From: Cloeon dipterum | Lineage: Eukaryota > Arthropoda > Insecta > Ephemeroptera > Baetidae | Direction: 5' to 3' | Assembly (NCBI RefSeq): GCF_949628265.1 | Contig: NC_088788.1 | Coordinates: 30,304,335-30,368,334 of the forward strand | DNA length: 64,000 bases | In this document: piece after piece, positions 1-38,122 of the stretch | Numbering within the stretch: position 1 is the first letter of the stretch | Layout: each line of letters begins with the position of its first letter | Notes under the pieces: generated by a model | Database searches by the model: none | The model's input: the letters and a program-made list of their open reading frames with translations, nothing else | What the model was told of the DNA's origin: nothing | Made by a program: the position numbers and the translations under genes

Positions 1-34
1 TGATGCTATGCTGCTATAAGAGTCGTTTCCACAG

Positions 35-406
35 ATATTGCAAACTCCTGTGCAAAAATTGAAGGCAAGAACTAAAGTTATGTCCCCAATGGCTGCATTC
101 TTGGCAAGTCAACATGAAGAGCATCAGGAATCAGAATCTGACCAAGAAGAGCAGGAGGAAGAAGTAAGGAGAGACAAAAGGAAGGAGAAGGCAATTGAAA
201 AATTTGTATACCACGAGAAGACACAGAGGTTGAAAAGAAAAGAGCCACAAAAAAATGTGGCATCCAAGATCCGGAAGTTGACATCTAAGTCCAAAGATAT
301 GCAGTTAATGGAACAATTTCTACAACGAGAATTGACCCGGAAGAATAAAATTGACCAGAAGTTTATATTCGGAGAAGACTCGGACCCGTCAGATATCTCT
401 GATTAA
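35..406 (+). CDS. 3'-terminal coding exon of an unrecognised charged protein (partial)
   Basis: Seen: a splice acceptor (tttccacag) ends at base 34. The frame then stays open for 123 codons to a TAA at 404-406. The piece is very hydrophilic: an acidic run (residues about 33-44, rich in E, Q and S), then lysine/arginine-rich stretches, then an acidic tail ending EDSDPSDISD. No membrane segment or known catalytic motif is visible. The alternating acidic and basic low-complexity pattern resembles nuclear or nucleolar proteins, but that is only an impression and I do not recognise the family. The rest of the gene lies left of the window. The gene ends in convergent orientation with the MPLKIP-like gene. 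An AATAAA at 481-486 is a suitable polyadenylation signal. Confidence 0.7.
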   Translation: MLQTPVQKLKARTKVMSPMAAFLASQHEEHQESESDQEEQEEEVRRDKRKEKAIEKFVYHEKTQRLKRKEPQKNVASKIRKLTSKSKDMQLMEQFLQRELTRKNKIDQKFIFGEDSDPSDISD

Positions 407-648
407 AATTTTGGTTTTCTGTATTAGATGTTCATTTTTTTAACCGCTTAACTTAACTTGTGGAACAAATCTCTTGCCACAATAAATTGATATAACTTTT
501 GCTTAGCAGTAAAATTTATTTGAATTTGAACATTGTACCCTTGTCCTCACAATTTATAATTTTTGGTAGGCCGTACAAAACCTAAGACCTGGCATAAAAT
601 TTAAGATCGTAAGCAGTCGGAAAAACGTTCACACAAAATGGCACCAAC
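407..648. other. Convergent 3' UTRs with opposing polyadenylation signals
   Basis: The gap between two stop codons in tail-to-tail orientation. AATAAA at 481-486 serves the left gene. TTTATT at 515-520 is AATAAA on the other strand and serves the MPLKIP-like gene. The two mature 3' ends are therefore very close or slightly overlapping. Confidence 0.55.
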
Positions 649-1453
649 TTAAGCAGTGTCTGAGGAAGCAGGCTCTGCTTCAGACTCGTCACTTGCAGAG
701 GCACCTCGTCCCTTTTCGAGATCGTCAGAGTCACTCAACTGCAGAGCTGTACGAGTTGGATTGGCCGCAGCTCTGCTCGCAGTAATAGCCAAACGGTGCT
801 CCAATGGAGCCCAAGGGTCTTCAACCATTGAATGTTTATAAAACAGTGAAACATCTGCCATTGGCGAATTGTGGCCAACGTTACTAGGACCACCTCTTCT
901 CTGAAACTGAACAAATTGGATTTTTTTTTACCAATGAGATGCATTTTATAGGGAAATGTCAAGTCAAACATACCCTTCGTCTAGGGGAAAACGAATTTCG
1001 GCTGTTGCCATAAGGGGACAGTCCAGAACCAAAGCCACTGTATTCACCAAAGTTGTTGGCACCACCACTGTTGTTGTTGAAACTCATGTTGGACTGCTGA
1101 TAAAACCGTTGCTGCACTGTCCATTTTCCGCGACCTCTGCCCCGGAAGCGAGCGCTTGGAGCTGAGGATGGATTGTTTCCAGCGCTGGGACTGCTAGAGC
1201 TTAAGGGGATGAAGTCAACGTTGCTGCGAGGCGAACTTTTAAACAAAGGCGACATCGGGCTACCAGGTTGAGACGCGTCGCCGCAGTGCGAATTTTCCGT
1301 GCTGCTCCACGGACCTGACTCACTGTTGGACTGGGCGCTCATGATCGGCGAATATTTTGCAAAGCTGGTGTTGAATTTCAGGCCTGAATTGGCAGGGCTG
1401 CCCTGTCGGTTCGAGGTCAATCTGCCAAAATTCGGACTGGGAAATCCACTCAT
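649..1453 (-). CDS. MPLKIP: MPLKIP/TTDN1-like protein (M-phase-specific PLK1-interacting protein family)
   Basis: Two coding exons, complement(649..900, 974..1453), joined in phase 0 at AAGG|GTATG and TTTCAG|AGA; the intron is 73 nt and the product 243 aa. Residues 1-160 are low complexity, rich in S, G, P and N, with an RGRGRGK patch and several SP sites, as in vertebrate MPLKIP. The C-terminal part carries the family's signature box: LFYKHSMVEDPW at about 179-190, matching the conserved YFKPSMLEDPW region. The tail after it is acidic. Vertebrate MPLKIP binds PLK1 and is mutated in non-photosensitive trichothiodystrophy; a role in cell cycle or gene expression here is inferred from family only. 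The protein is longer than human MPLKIP (about 179 aa). The start was chosen as the first ATG of the exon. The promoter region is shared with the FAM234-like gene. Confidence 0.8.
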
Positions 1454-2257
1454 TTTCTAGCCTGGTGGTTGCGACTGTTTAAATAGCGATTTCATTCGTG
1501 TTGTTCGTGCGTTTGGACGACAGGCGGCCCACTGGTTGATGAAACTAAGTAAGATTTCTTGAGTTTTACAGATGATATATTGACAGGTGAAATTTTCAAA
1601 GATATGCTGCACTTTTTTCAATCGAAATAAAAATTTAAAATGCCTGCTGAATTTAGTGTACTTGCCTAGCAAACAATCACTCTAGCCACATAAACAATAA
1701 TTCTTACTCTTGTCGAATCTTGCAAAATTTTTGCCTCTACATGTATGAATATCATTTCAAAATTGTTTTCAAATGTCCATATTTTAATTTTTTTTAAATT
1801 TATGTTTTTTCATAATAAAAGATTTATTTTTTTGTAAAATTTACTTCAATAATATTTTGCTACTGTTGGTAGTGGTTGGTAGTGTTTGAAAATGCAAAAG
1901 ATATGTCACGCCCCCACATTTGGTCGTGCATCGACTGCATCGAGTCCAGTCCAGTCTGTCGTGTATGGGAACAGATGATGTTAAGCTATGTACATTGTAC
2001 ATAATATACGCTGAGAATAGCATGCATGGTTTTTGACGTTTGAAACGTTGGGTTGTCTGATCTGCTACTCGCTACTCGTTATCATTTTACGTGACTCGAA
2101 AAAGGTGTTTCACACAAGTTACTTGCCTTTAGAATGCTGATAAAGGTAAACATCGACACGATTTACTGCTAGCTTAACAGTTTTTGCTGTTACCGTCAGT
2201 TCAGTTCAGCACCTCACACGATGCTTTTTACTTTTTTTCAGCTCAGTCTTACAAATA
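1454..2257. promoter_or_regulatory. Head-to-head intergenic region, likely bidirectional promoter, with a FAM234 leader intron
   Basis: About 0.8 kb separates two divergent start codons (1453 on minus, 2258 on plus). A good acceptor (tactttttttcag) ends at 2241, and a plausible donor AAAG|GTAAAC starts at 2146, suggesting a non-coding first exon of the FAM234-like gene ending near 2145 and a 96-nt leader intron. The remainder is AT-rich with no further frame that I can support. Confidence 0.45.
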
Positions 2258-5200
2258 ATGTCTGCTGTTAACACGCCGAATGCTCAAGGTGTTTACTCAC
2301 CTTTGCCATACAGCGATTCTGAATCCGAGGAAGAAGTTTTTAGCAAATCTTCTCAGCTGACTTCAAGGAAGCATGAATCCCAACACAAGATTTCTCCAAA
2401 TCATATCCTCACAGGAGCATTGCAAAACGGTAAAATAATTCACTCAAACAAAAGTCGATATTAATCAGAATTTTAGGAAAAGCTATTTCTAACGCTGAGA
2501 GTACCCTGATGGCCGAGTACCGGCCCTTGAGCAACAGCGAAACATCCCTCAATGGCTTTCCCGACAAGAGCAGGGTGATTCTCGTCACCACATCTCCCAA
2601 AGAAAACATAAAGTTTGAGCATCACAACCCCAATTCTAAAGCAAACAATCAAACTGGCTGGGAGGGCATGTCTCACGCTAGGAAACTCTGCTTCCTCAGC
2701 TCGATTTTCCTATGTGTCTTTACCATAGTGGGTTTTCTGTGGATCTTACCATGTGATCTTGAGTCCAACTGTGAACCAACAAGTAGAGAATTTAGTGGAG
2801 ATCACTCTCAGCTCACCACGCCTGGCTCCTGGGAGTCCGTTTTTCAGGGAATAGGTGCGATTTTAAATTTTAATTTTGAAATAGTTTTCATTCCAAATAA
2901 TTAAATTTAGAGCTCACTGGACCACCAATTTTCACTCAAAACCGGCTGATATTTACGGTGCGAGGGCCCCAACCTGCAGTGCGAAGCCTTACTTCAGGTG
3001 AACCCAAATGGCGCGAACTCGGCTATGGGCCATACAGTCCAGATAAAAGGAGTGGAGGACAGGCTGGCGGGGGTGCCCTTGCTCTTCTGCCTACAACAGG
3101 GTCACTACTGTGGACAATTAACATCCCTGGCGCAGCACCAACTGCAGCAAATTGTGAACTCTTGGATGTGAACAGTAATCGCAATCGAGACTGCCTCTTT
3201 GCAAATGCTGATTCCATATTGGCCGCAATCGATCCTAAAAATGGTATGGGTTGGAGATTTTTTCTCTGCTTGCTCTCTAACAGTGCCTTTTGTAGGCAAA
3301 TATCTGTGGACACTTGATGCTCAGCGGGATAATAGCACCATAAAAAATAACTCCGGCAGGCAGTTGAAGCCGCTGCAACCTACGCCAGCTAAAATCATTT
3401 TCCCGCCTATTGTGGTGCAAGATTTGGATGATGATAATGTTTCTGAGCTACTAGCGCTTGGTAGTCATAATCCTGGAAGAAGGTAAACGTGCATGACTCT
3501 AATTTGCGGATTTCATAAAATTGTTGCTTTAAATGCTCATATTCAACTGAAGTCAACGCCTTTAATTTCTGTGCGAATAGAACTCTAATCTGTCAGAGAG
3601 TATGATAACAATTCATCAATTTTTAGTGACAAAAATTAGTATTAGACTGACTCAATACCTTCCGATGCGATTATAATTAATGATGTATTGAGGATCTTTG
3701 GCTTTTAGTCGCATAGTATCTCTGCTATTGTGTTTGGTTTTTTGCCATAGTAATAACTTTTCTTGCAGCACTGATTGTTTCGTTTTGATCTCTGGAAAAA
3801 CGGGTACAATCATTGGCCAGCTGGTTAATGTTAGTGGTTGCACCTCCATAAGCAAACTGGAGTTAAGTGAAGAAGGTGAAACAGAAAGTATACTCTTTGA
3901 CTGCTTGTATGCTGTTGGTGGAGGTAAAGTGGAGTAATTATAACTAATCACACTTATTATAACAGAGAATTTGTAAAATTGCAGTGTCGGTTCGAAAAAT
4001 GAATGTTGAGGAAATCTACTTACGGGCAATAAACAAATCTCAGCAGGACCTGGCATCTGCTCCACCAATTCAGAAAAGACAACAGCCGTATCGAGATTCT
4101 TTAGACCACAGCTCGTACGATGGTCACTCCTACTTGCTCGAGGCAGAAGGCCATTACTTATCAATTGAAAACAGTGGCACTTGTCCAAAGTGCAAATCTG
4201 TCTTGACTTTGACTGATGACCGCAATACAACTGTGTGGGGATACACTGGCAAGGGAGAAAGAGCTATGTCGCCTGTCTCTTTGCACTTTTCTGGCACCAC
4301 AACCTATACGTAAGCGTTAAATCAAGTTTCAAAAATATAATATTATTTACTTCCTGAACAGCAGCTCGGGCAGTCCGATTCACAAAAATGGCTTTGTGTT
4401 CAAACTTTGGGTATGGCCACCATCTGCGCCAAAGTCAAGTAAATCTCCAAGAAAGCCAAAAAGCAACGAGCCAATCCACAAACTAATGAAGAGGTCAGAA
4501 AAAAGCTACATTATTGATCACGGCGGGTAAACCTTTCATCTTTCTCTTGTGGCTTTTTATCAAACTATTTTGCTATCTAGAGCGGAGGAAGGGAGCCCCA
4601 ATCTGAATAATGACGTTGAGGTCCTAGAGCTGAAAGAAAGAGTCGTATTGATCACTTTTAGCAGCACCGACCTGCATGTTGTGAATGCCAGCCAGAGCAA
4701 CATTGCAGTTCTCTGCGCCACCAACAAACAGCGCTACAGGAGCTCGTTTGACAAAATATGCCAGCCAGAACTTGCCGCTCAGCAAAAATCATGTATGTAT
4801 TTTTTCTGAGCTTCCAACCACTATAGCACAAATTTTGCAATTTGAAGCCATTTTGAACCATGTTTTAAACTTTTTAAAACTGCCAAAAGCATCCAATGAG
4901 TCAAACTGTATGTTTTGCTTTTTTAGAGGTCTTAGCCGCGTAATTTTTTTATGGAGGCTGGCCGAACCAGCTGGAGCCGAATTTTAGTCAAGCGGTGGCT
5001 GAGCATATTTGTTGGCAGCTAGCGCGGCTGACAGATTTTAAAAGTCAAGTTTGATCGTGCTCAACGGCCCAAAGGTCCATAGAAGCCATTTTTTTGACTT
5101 TTTGATTGACAGCTGGTGTGGCTTGCACAGCTTGGCCAATCTCACAGCGGCCGGCCACTTGACCCAAAATTAGACGTCTGAGCGTTAAGGAAGCGCATGA

Positions 5201-5649
5201 GTAATTTGTCTTATATTTATGATAGCAACCTTCTTGTTGCCAAAAAGGGCCAGCGAATTAAGAGATTTGAATTGATTCTGTTGCATTCATTTAAGGCATT
5301 CTTATAACAATTAAAAGTATTCACCTTTAGAATAACCTTTCTCACTCTTTATGTGACAAATTACTATTGAAATGATTCATTAGATAACAGTAAAGTAAAT
5401 ATTTGTATTTAACTCATGAATCATGTGATTATCTTATTTTTCGCAGTATTAGTTGCTGATTTGGATGCAGATGGAACTCAAGAGCTGGTGTCTTTCACTT
5501 CAACCTACAACCCCGTTGCAGAACCTGAGGGTGGTATTTACCACCCCAATCGATTCAGTACTCCGATATTGCCATCAAAGACCTCATGGGAGCTGATTTC
5601 TAAGATTAAAGTGATCCACCTTGAAACAGAGCTATCAAAACTGAAGTAA
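2258..5649 (+). CDS. FAM234: FAM234A/B (ITFG3)-like type II membrane protein
   Basis: Nine coding exons: 2258-2429, 2477-2854, 2911-3243, 3296-3482, 3769-3923, 3985-4309, 4362-4526, 4581-4792, 5447-5649. All junctions keep frame and use GT-AG; the product is 709 aa. The N-terminal cytoplasmic part is hydrophilic. One membrane segment (CFLSSIFLCVFTIVGFLWIL, about 129-148) is preceded by basic residues, giving a type II signal anchor. The large extracellular part has aspartate-rich FG-GAP/VCBS-like loops: LLDVNSNRNRD (about 270), VVQDLDDDNVSELLAL (about 335) and VADLDADGTQELVSF (about 645). It also has WTINIPG and WTLDAQ repeats typical of beta-propeller blades. This order matches FAM234 proteins, whose molecular function is poorly known. 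Exon 7 has a tandem NAGNAG acceptor. Polyadenylation candidates are AATAAA at 5893 and 6177. The paralogue (A or B) cannot be told apart. Confidence 0.82.
4980..5173. repeat. Imperfect foldback (inverted repeat) in FAM234 intron 8
   Basis: The 654-nt last intron contains a GC-richer block whose two ends are inverted copies. The left arm begins AATTTTAGTCAAGCGG and the right arm, read in reverse, begins AATTTTGGGTCAAGTGG. Both then reach a GGCTGACAG/AGCTGTCA block and AAAAGTCAA. Arms are about 75-85 nt with indels; the centre lies near 5050-5090. It may be an old foldback or MITE insertion. Confidence 0.45.
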
Positions 5650-6578
5650 AAGTATTTTTAGCACTCACCGATAGTCAACACTCAACACAAGGCTGCAGAT
5701 TCTGTTTTTAGAAATCTAGTCATTTAAGTTGACAGTTATTTCACAAGTTGCACAACGGTTGATATTTTTTGTCAGTTTAGGGTTTAGGATCTCTCAATGC
5801 CTTAACATCGCAAGACCTGGAATCATTTTGTAAAAAAATCTCTTGCAATGCCTTGTACATACTACACACAAAATACTTAAAACTACACACTCAATAAAAA
5901 TAAATTGTATATTGCGATTGGGTCCACAATTAACAAGCTAGAGGGCTTTTATATTGAGTGTAGATTGGAATGCTAGAACCTTGCTATATCATTGAAATTT
6001 AGTTTCTATGGTAATGAATATATTAAATAATCATTTGGGACATTTCAGTTGTGATTTTCTGTGAGATTTATGAACCTGTTTTTACGCTGTCCTGTTTCTG
6101 AACACAAGTGTTTTAAAATCAATTTCATAACTTATTATTTGTTCCTATTTTCTATTTCGCCATCAATCCTGTTTAAATAAAAACGATTATTGTTAATTGA
6201 TTGCTTTTATTGTGTTGCGAAAAATGTGGGTCAAAAAGTTAACTGAGTGGCTGAGAAAATATGAGCACCCCCTTAGCGCTATCTCATCTCTCAAACTCGA
6301 GGAGAGCAGCAGCCCGCCTTGGCGCCGTGTTGAGCACGTAGCCTACATTTCGGTCGGATCGCTGGTGATCTGTACACTAGCGCCACCATGGTGGTAGCAA
6401 AAATCAATCATATGTTCGCTGTATATCGTCACGGAAAGTGACAACGACCAAGACAAGTGTTTTTCGATCAGCATTTTAAAGCCGCGCACCACCCTGACCG
6501 GCCTTCAGACACGCCGGACACCTTCTTCGGACTCGAGAGGACACCGTGTACGAGTCAACCACGGAGCAAATCCGAAAT
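5650..6578. other. FAM234 3' UTR, spacer and Pka-R1 main promoter/leader
   Basis: Bases 5650-6180 are AT-rich 3' UTR/spacer with AATAAA at 5893-5898 and another AAATAAA near 6176. From about 6230 the DNA becomes GC-richer toward the Pka-R1 start, as expected for promoter and 5' leader. No clear TATA box was seen. No independent gene is supported here. Confidence 0.45.
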
Positions 6579-33354
<26,776 letters not shown>

Positions 33355-36300
33355 ATCTGTTGTCCTTGTTCTTTTCTCCTTTGTTGTTTAAGTGCCCTAA
33401 ACTCATTATCTACAAAATGGAACCCCTTCACGTCTGCCCGCGACTCTAAATGTAAATTTAAGAATTCGTACTCACTCCTAGAAGCACCGTGAAGGAAAAA
33501 ACGCTAACTTTGTTTACTTTCAATTACCAAAAGTAACTGTGAACCATCTGTGTAACACCATGTCATAAAATCTTTGAAAAAGCGAATTGTCATATATATT
33601 TTAACTGTTAAGGGGATCAAAATGTTTGTGTGAACTCGTGGGAACTGCCAAAATTTTTGCATTCGTTTGCTCGAAAGCAGTGTTAGGCGATTATAAATGG
33701 TCTTTCCAGCATTTCAATGTTTAGTTTGCACTGATGAGACGCTGAGAAAAGTACTTATTATATCCGCACTTGGAAAGGCCCAGACTAAATAAATGTTGTA
33801 AAACGATTCCCTCGGAAAAATCTTTTGTAACTCGCTATTATGGTTTCTTATTCAAACATCTGCAGAGGATTTAAAGCGTTGCTGAAGAATTAGTTTGTGG
33901 TTAGGCCTGATAATATTTTATAAAATCGTTAGGCTAATATAGCTACTATATTTATATTTAATCCTTTATTTCATACCACACTAATTTATTATAAGTAATC
34001 AAATTATCTAGACGGTTATATTATATTATTGTTGCACACACGTGAAGAGAACTAATTTCAAGGTGTAGGTATGAACTTAAAATGATGCCAACTTAAAACT
34101 GATCAACTAGTTTCGTAACAAAAATTATAGCGGATGACTCATGAGCTTAGAAGGGATAAAACTAATGTTTCTACACACAGTTGTCACAACCCTTCTTATT
34201 CGGCACTTTATGATAATCCAAATACATTATGTGAGTGTTTTAGACAACATACATACATTTGTAAATTAAAACTACAACAATCAAAAGCCATTTTCGCCTC
34301 TTGCTGGTCGAGAGGAAAAACATGGTTGTTGGTCAACGGCAAGCAAAAGTGTATCAATATAAAAACTGACAGTCTGCAAAACATTTCTGATGAGGAGTTT
34401 TCAGCAAACAATAGATTCTTACATAGTGTGAGCCATTGAAGCTAGTAAAATTATCTTCCCTGCAAGCAGGATAATTAATTGAATGAGTGAACACAAAAAC
34501 ACGACATGACGTCAACACCTGGTCAAGTGGAAGCACGCAGTTATTGTTGTACCAATGTTTCTTCTAAATTATGCTGTGTTCAAGATGAATGTGTCGGCGA
34601 AAACCAAGCCTGGCTGTCAAAGCGGCGGGCGCGTGAGATTGCGGCTGGCTCCGCGGCCAAGCGAGCTGCGCTAATTTGACACCCTGAGGGCTTTTTTGTG
34701 TGATTTCTGTAGTTTATTTTGATCAGAGATCGTAACACAAGGAAAACCTTTGCTGTATGTATCTTTTGTCTCTTTAAATAAAATGAGGAAATATTAATTG
34801 TGAAGCCAGTTGTCTTTGTTTTGAAAATAAAAATCCTTTAGCCAAAATCGATCATGATCACGATCAAAGTGTACGAATGGATTTGCTCTATGTGGATTTT
34901 TTAGCAAAATGAGTGGCTAAAAGTGATCAGTTGTAAAGGTTGTTTTTTAAGTCAAATTTATCTTGTGGTAAAATATTTTAATGTCCACCTTGCTACACAA
35001 TCCTCTTAGGGAAGACAAAGCAGCCCTTTTCCTGTGCTGGATTTTTCATGTTATAAGGAACAATTTCTCTCTTTGAAATAGTTTCAAATTAAGGATGGAA
35101 TTTTTGGCTTGTAGACACATTAAATTCATTTATGACCTAAGGTGAGATTGAGCATTAATTTAAGTGAGTGAAAGGGTTACACAAAATTATTTCTCCTGTA
35201 ATTTTTTGGCAGCAATAACAATGAATAAAAATAATCTTTTCTAACGGCCAACCAATTTGGACAATTTCAGTGCACCCCTTATTAGAGTCGTCTGAAGTGA
35301 TTTTTGTATACATTAAAAGTGTTTTATTACGGATGAACAGAGCAACTATGCCCCATACTTGAAAATTCTGCTGAAACAGGTGTTGTCTACTAAAAGAACG
35401 TGCAAGATCATTTTTTTTCTTCGATAGTTCACTTTTATCCACAATGTCCTGTTCAAAAATTCACATTATAGAGACAGATGCAACTTTTCTTGGTTTAATT
35501 AGATTCAATTTGAGCTTATTCTCAATATTTTCTGTTCCCCAACTTTTTCATGATTATTTATGCCATGCAATTCAATTACATGCGACTGCGAAAACGTTTA
35601 AAATATGGATTGTAGTGAATGTAAATCAATATGTAATTCATTCGTGGCTGTTGCTTTTCAAGAGATTTTAACTTTGAGAATTGTTTTGATAATAAACTCA
35701 TATTTACTTGTAGCAATCGTCGGAGCAAAGCAGATAATAGCAAGAAGTAGCAATAATTTAATTAGTTCGAACCTAATGACAATGATTTCTGATATTGTGA
35801 ACATTTATGCATCCCTTGAGGCTTTCAAGTGCTGCAGGTTGCATAGCTACATGTTTCAAATTTTGAAGAGATTCTCTATGTCACTTAAATTACATGGGAT
35901 CCGAATTTTCAGTTTCATCATTTTTTAACCTACACTATTCTATCTTTTTCTCAGTAACTTACTGAGGTATTATTAACAGAAATCAATCTTTAATTAATTT
36001 TTACGCTAACGATCAGGCTGTTGCGATGATGCTTAACATTTGAAAACTCAAAAGGCATTGGTCAATAAACCTACAGTAGCTGAAATGAGAGATTTTAACA
36101 CAGAGTTAATGTGAAAAATTAGTTGGAAAAATAAAGCAAATTTATCTCTTTATGTATCTATAATACGTATTCGTCTCGTGGCAGCCTGCACAGCGCATAT
36201 GTGATGCAGATTGCATACCCGAATCTGAGCAGGCGCTTCAAATTATGCGTTGCGATGGTTTTTTATATATTTAAGTATGCTACGCAATTGAGATACGGAA

Positions 36301-36798
36301 AGCTAATTTTTCACTTAACTGTTTTTCAAACGATAATATCTTTATATCTCATTAAATCTTAAAGAGGGATATTTTCTGAAAAAAAATGGGTATAATCTTA
36401 GTTATCAAATCTCATTTTTATTTATCCACAAATACAAATATACATCGCAAACATATAATAAAATTCCATCAACGTGTAGTGGTTGCACATTATTTCAAGT
36501 GCGGTAAACATCTGAAGAGAAATAATATGTGACAAAAAAACTAATAAACACGCCACGACGTGTGAGGGGAGCCAGCACGTCGCAACGCAATCAAAACATT
36601 ATACACTCTATACGTAATCCAAACATATCGAAAAAACGAAAACCATGAAATTGCGAGCGGCGAAAGAAAGAAAAAAGCGGAGAAGAAATCAATCAGACGG
36701 ATGCTTCTTGTTAGGCCGCAAATGGACGTGAGCCGCTGCCCGCTTCCCATGACGAGATCAAAAAGAGGAGACCAATTTGTGAGTATGTGTGCGTGCCA
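33355..36798. other. Pka-R1 3' UTR, intergenic spacer and 3' UTR of E(spl)-like gene 1
   Basis: AATAAA at 33788 and near 34776 can end Pka-R1 transcripts. A short GC-rich block at 34598-34690 stands out from AT-rich surroundings but has no recognisable frame. A CRE lies at 34507 and a single Su(H)-type CGTGGGAA at 33637. TTTATT at 36417-36422 is the minus-strand polyadenylation signal of the E(spl)-like gene. No protein gene is supported between 33.4 and 36.8 kb. Confidence 0.4.
34507..34514. promoter_or_regulatory. Perfect CRE (TGACGTCA) downstream of Pka-R1
   Basis: A full palindromic motif about 1.15 kb past the Pka-R1 stop codon. Function unknown. Confidence 0.35.
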
Positions 36799-37980
36799 CT
36801 ACCACGGCCGCCACATCGGTTGCTGCTGCGGCGGAGGAGTCGGCCGACGCAGACCGTCCGCGCATTGTCCAAGGTGGTCCACAATGCGGCGAGAAATCTG
36901 CAAAAAATGACGGGTCTTATTACTCTTATGGGTGTCGTGTTAATGAGAATTTCACACTGCTTTTGCAGGAAGGGAAAAAACAGTAGAATCAATATTGCTG
37001 TTCAGGGATGCGAAGAAAAAACAATCTAAATATTTTGATCTCGAAGGTTCTGGTTTAAATAATTTGAAATTTCTGGATGACATCTCACCTGAGGGTCAAG
37101 TCCAGGCAGACTGAGAAGAAAATGGCACGCCTCCGAGGCGCACTGGCTGAACCCTGCCTCAAAGCGTCCTTTTGGATTCTGGCAGTCCTCCTCAGGGCCA
37201 CTGGATTCTTGTTGGAGGTGGTGCAGGTGGCGCACTGTCAGCTCCAGGATGTCTGCCTTCTCGAGCTTCGAGACGTTTTCACCCTCAGTTTGCAGGGCGG
37301 TCACGACCAACTCCTTCAGCTCGTCCAAACATCGGTTGATGCGTGCTCGACGCTGTCGCTCCAGCAGAGGTTTAGTAATCTGAAATCAAAACGATTGCTG
37401 GATTGTCAAAAAATTTGAAAAAAGCTAGTTTAGTAAACGCAGGGTTTGCAACAAAATAATTAGTTTAACGCTAATTTTGCAAATTGATTGATTTCTTTTA
37501 TTTATAAATTTTTTCAATGACAGTTTTCTGAAAATAAAAAAAAATAAATTATTTGCTTTTTGGGGGTTGTGTTGTTCTGTGCCCTTTATAGCAGTGCAGA
37601 TGACACTGTTCATCTTTTTTAATCTTTATTTTAGGGGTGAAAAATGTATAATTTAGGATTAACCCGTTACAAAGAATAAAAGGGTTGAGTAAATATCTAT
37701 GACACGAATTTGATTTAAATGTTAAACCATACTTAACCCCTAAACTGTTGGATATTACTCTACAAGAACGAAATATTTACATTTAAATTTTGACAAAAAT
37801 CGCATTTAATATGAGAAAATTGGTTAATTTCACTAAAAAATTCCAATATTTATTTCCAATTCACAAAGTGGCACTCAACACAAATCAATAATTGTAATAA
37901 TTACTTAAACTGACCTTTTTGTATCGTTGCGTCCTGGAAATGGGCGCGTGGAGGTCGTGGGGTCCTTGCGGGGCCAGCAT
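36799..37980 (-). CDS. E(spl): E(spl)/HES-type bHLH-Orange repressor, gene 1
   Basis: Three exons, complement(36799..36897, 37089..37379, 37915..37980), all phase 0; 151 aa. Order: N-terminus ending SRTQRYKK; basic region [20 protein letters not shown] with the family proline; helix-loop-helix with [22 protein letters not shown]; Orange domain ([18 protein letters not shown] ... RRIVDHLGQ); and a C-terminal MWRPW, the Groucho co-repressor tether. This is the Hairy/E(spl) family of DNA-binding transcriptional repressors, usually direct Notch targets. The RTQRYKK|ITKP leader resembles the KTYQYRKVMKP of Drosophila E(spl) proteins more than Hairy or Deadpan. The exon 1 ATG was chosen for its CACCATG context; an in-frame ATG exists upstream at 38166. 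A second intron interrupts the Orange domain, unlike gene 2. The basic region has Q where gene 2 has K. Su(H) pair and E-box upstream. Confidence 0.9.
37380..37914 (-). other. Intron 1 of E(spl)-like gene 1
   Basis: 535 nt, AT-rich, donor AAAAAG|GTCAGT and acceptor TTTCAG. No nested feature seen. Confidence 0.7.
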
Positions 37981-38056
37981 GGTGGGCCGACTGTGCGGGC
38001 ATGAAGCCGCTTGGTGGCCCGCCGCCGTCACCGAGGCTCCTCCCCCGTGCGTCCGA

Positions 38057-38086
38057 GTGTGGGAACGCGCGCCTACGTTCCCACAC
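38057..38086. promoter_or_regulatory. Head-to-head pair of Su(H) sites upstream of E(spl)-like gene 1
   Basis: GTGTGGGAAC (38057-38066) and its exact inverse GTTCCCACAC (38077-38086) are separated by 10 nt, leaving 12 nt between GGGAA and TTCCC. They lie 77-106 nt upstream of the start codon. The inward orientation matches Su(H)/CSL paired sites of Notch targets, but classical pairs have about 15-17 nt between sites. Confidence 0.75.
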
Positions 38087-38115
38087 TTTCCAGCTAAACG
38101 CGTAATAAGCTGCTG

Positions 38116-38122
38116 CACCTGT
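38116..38122 (-). promoter_or_regulatory. Proneural-type E-box (ACAGGTG) near the Su(H) pair
   Basis: CACCTGT on plus is ACAGGTG on the gene strand and fits the RCAGSTG consensus of Achaete-Scute/Daughterless A sites. It is 30 nt from the Su(H) pair, like the SPS+A code of Drosophila E(spl) promoters. Confidence 0.55.

Noticed and set aside
3652-4230. Open frame of 192 codons on minus
   Set aside because: Antisense to FAM234 exons 5 and 6, whose plus-strand frame and splice sites are convincing.
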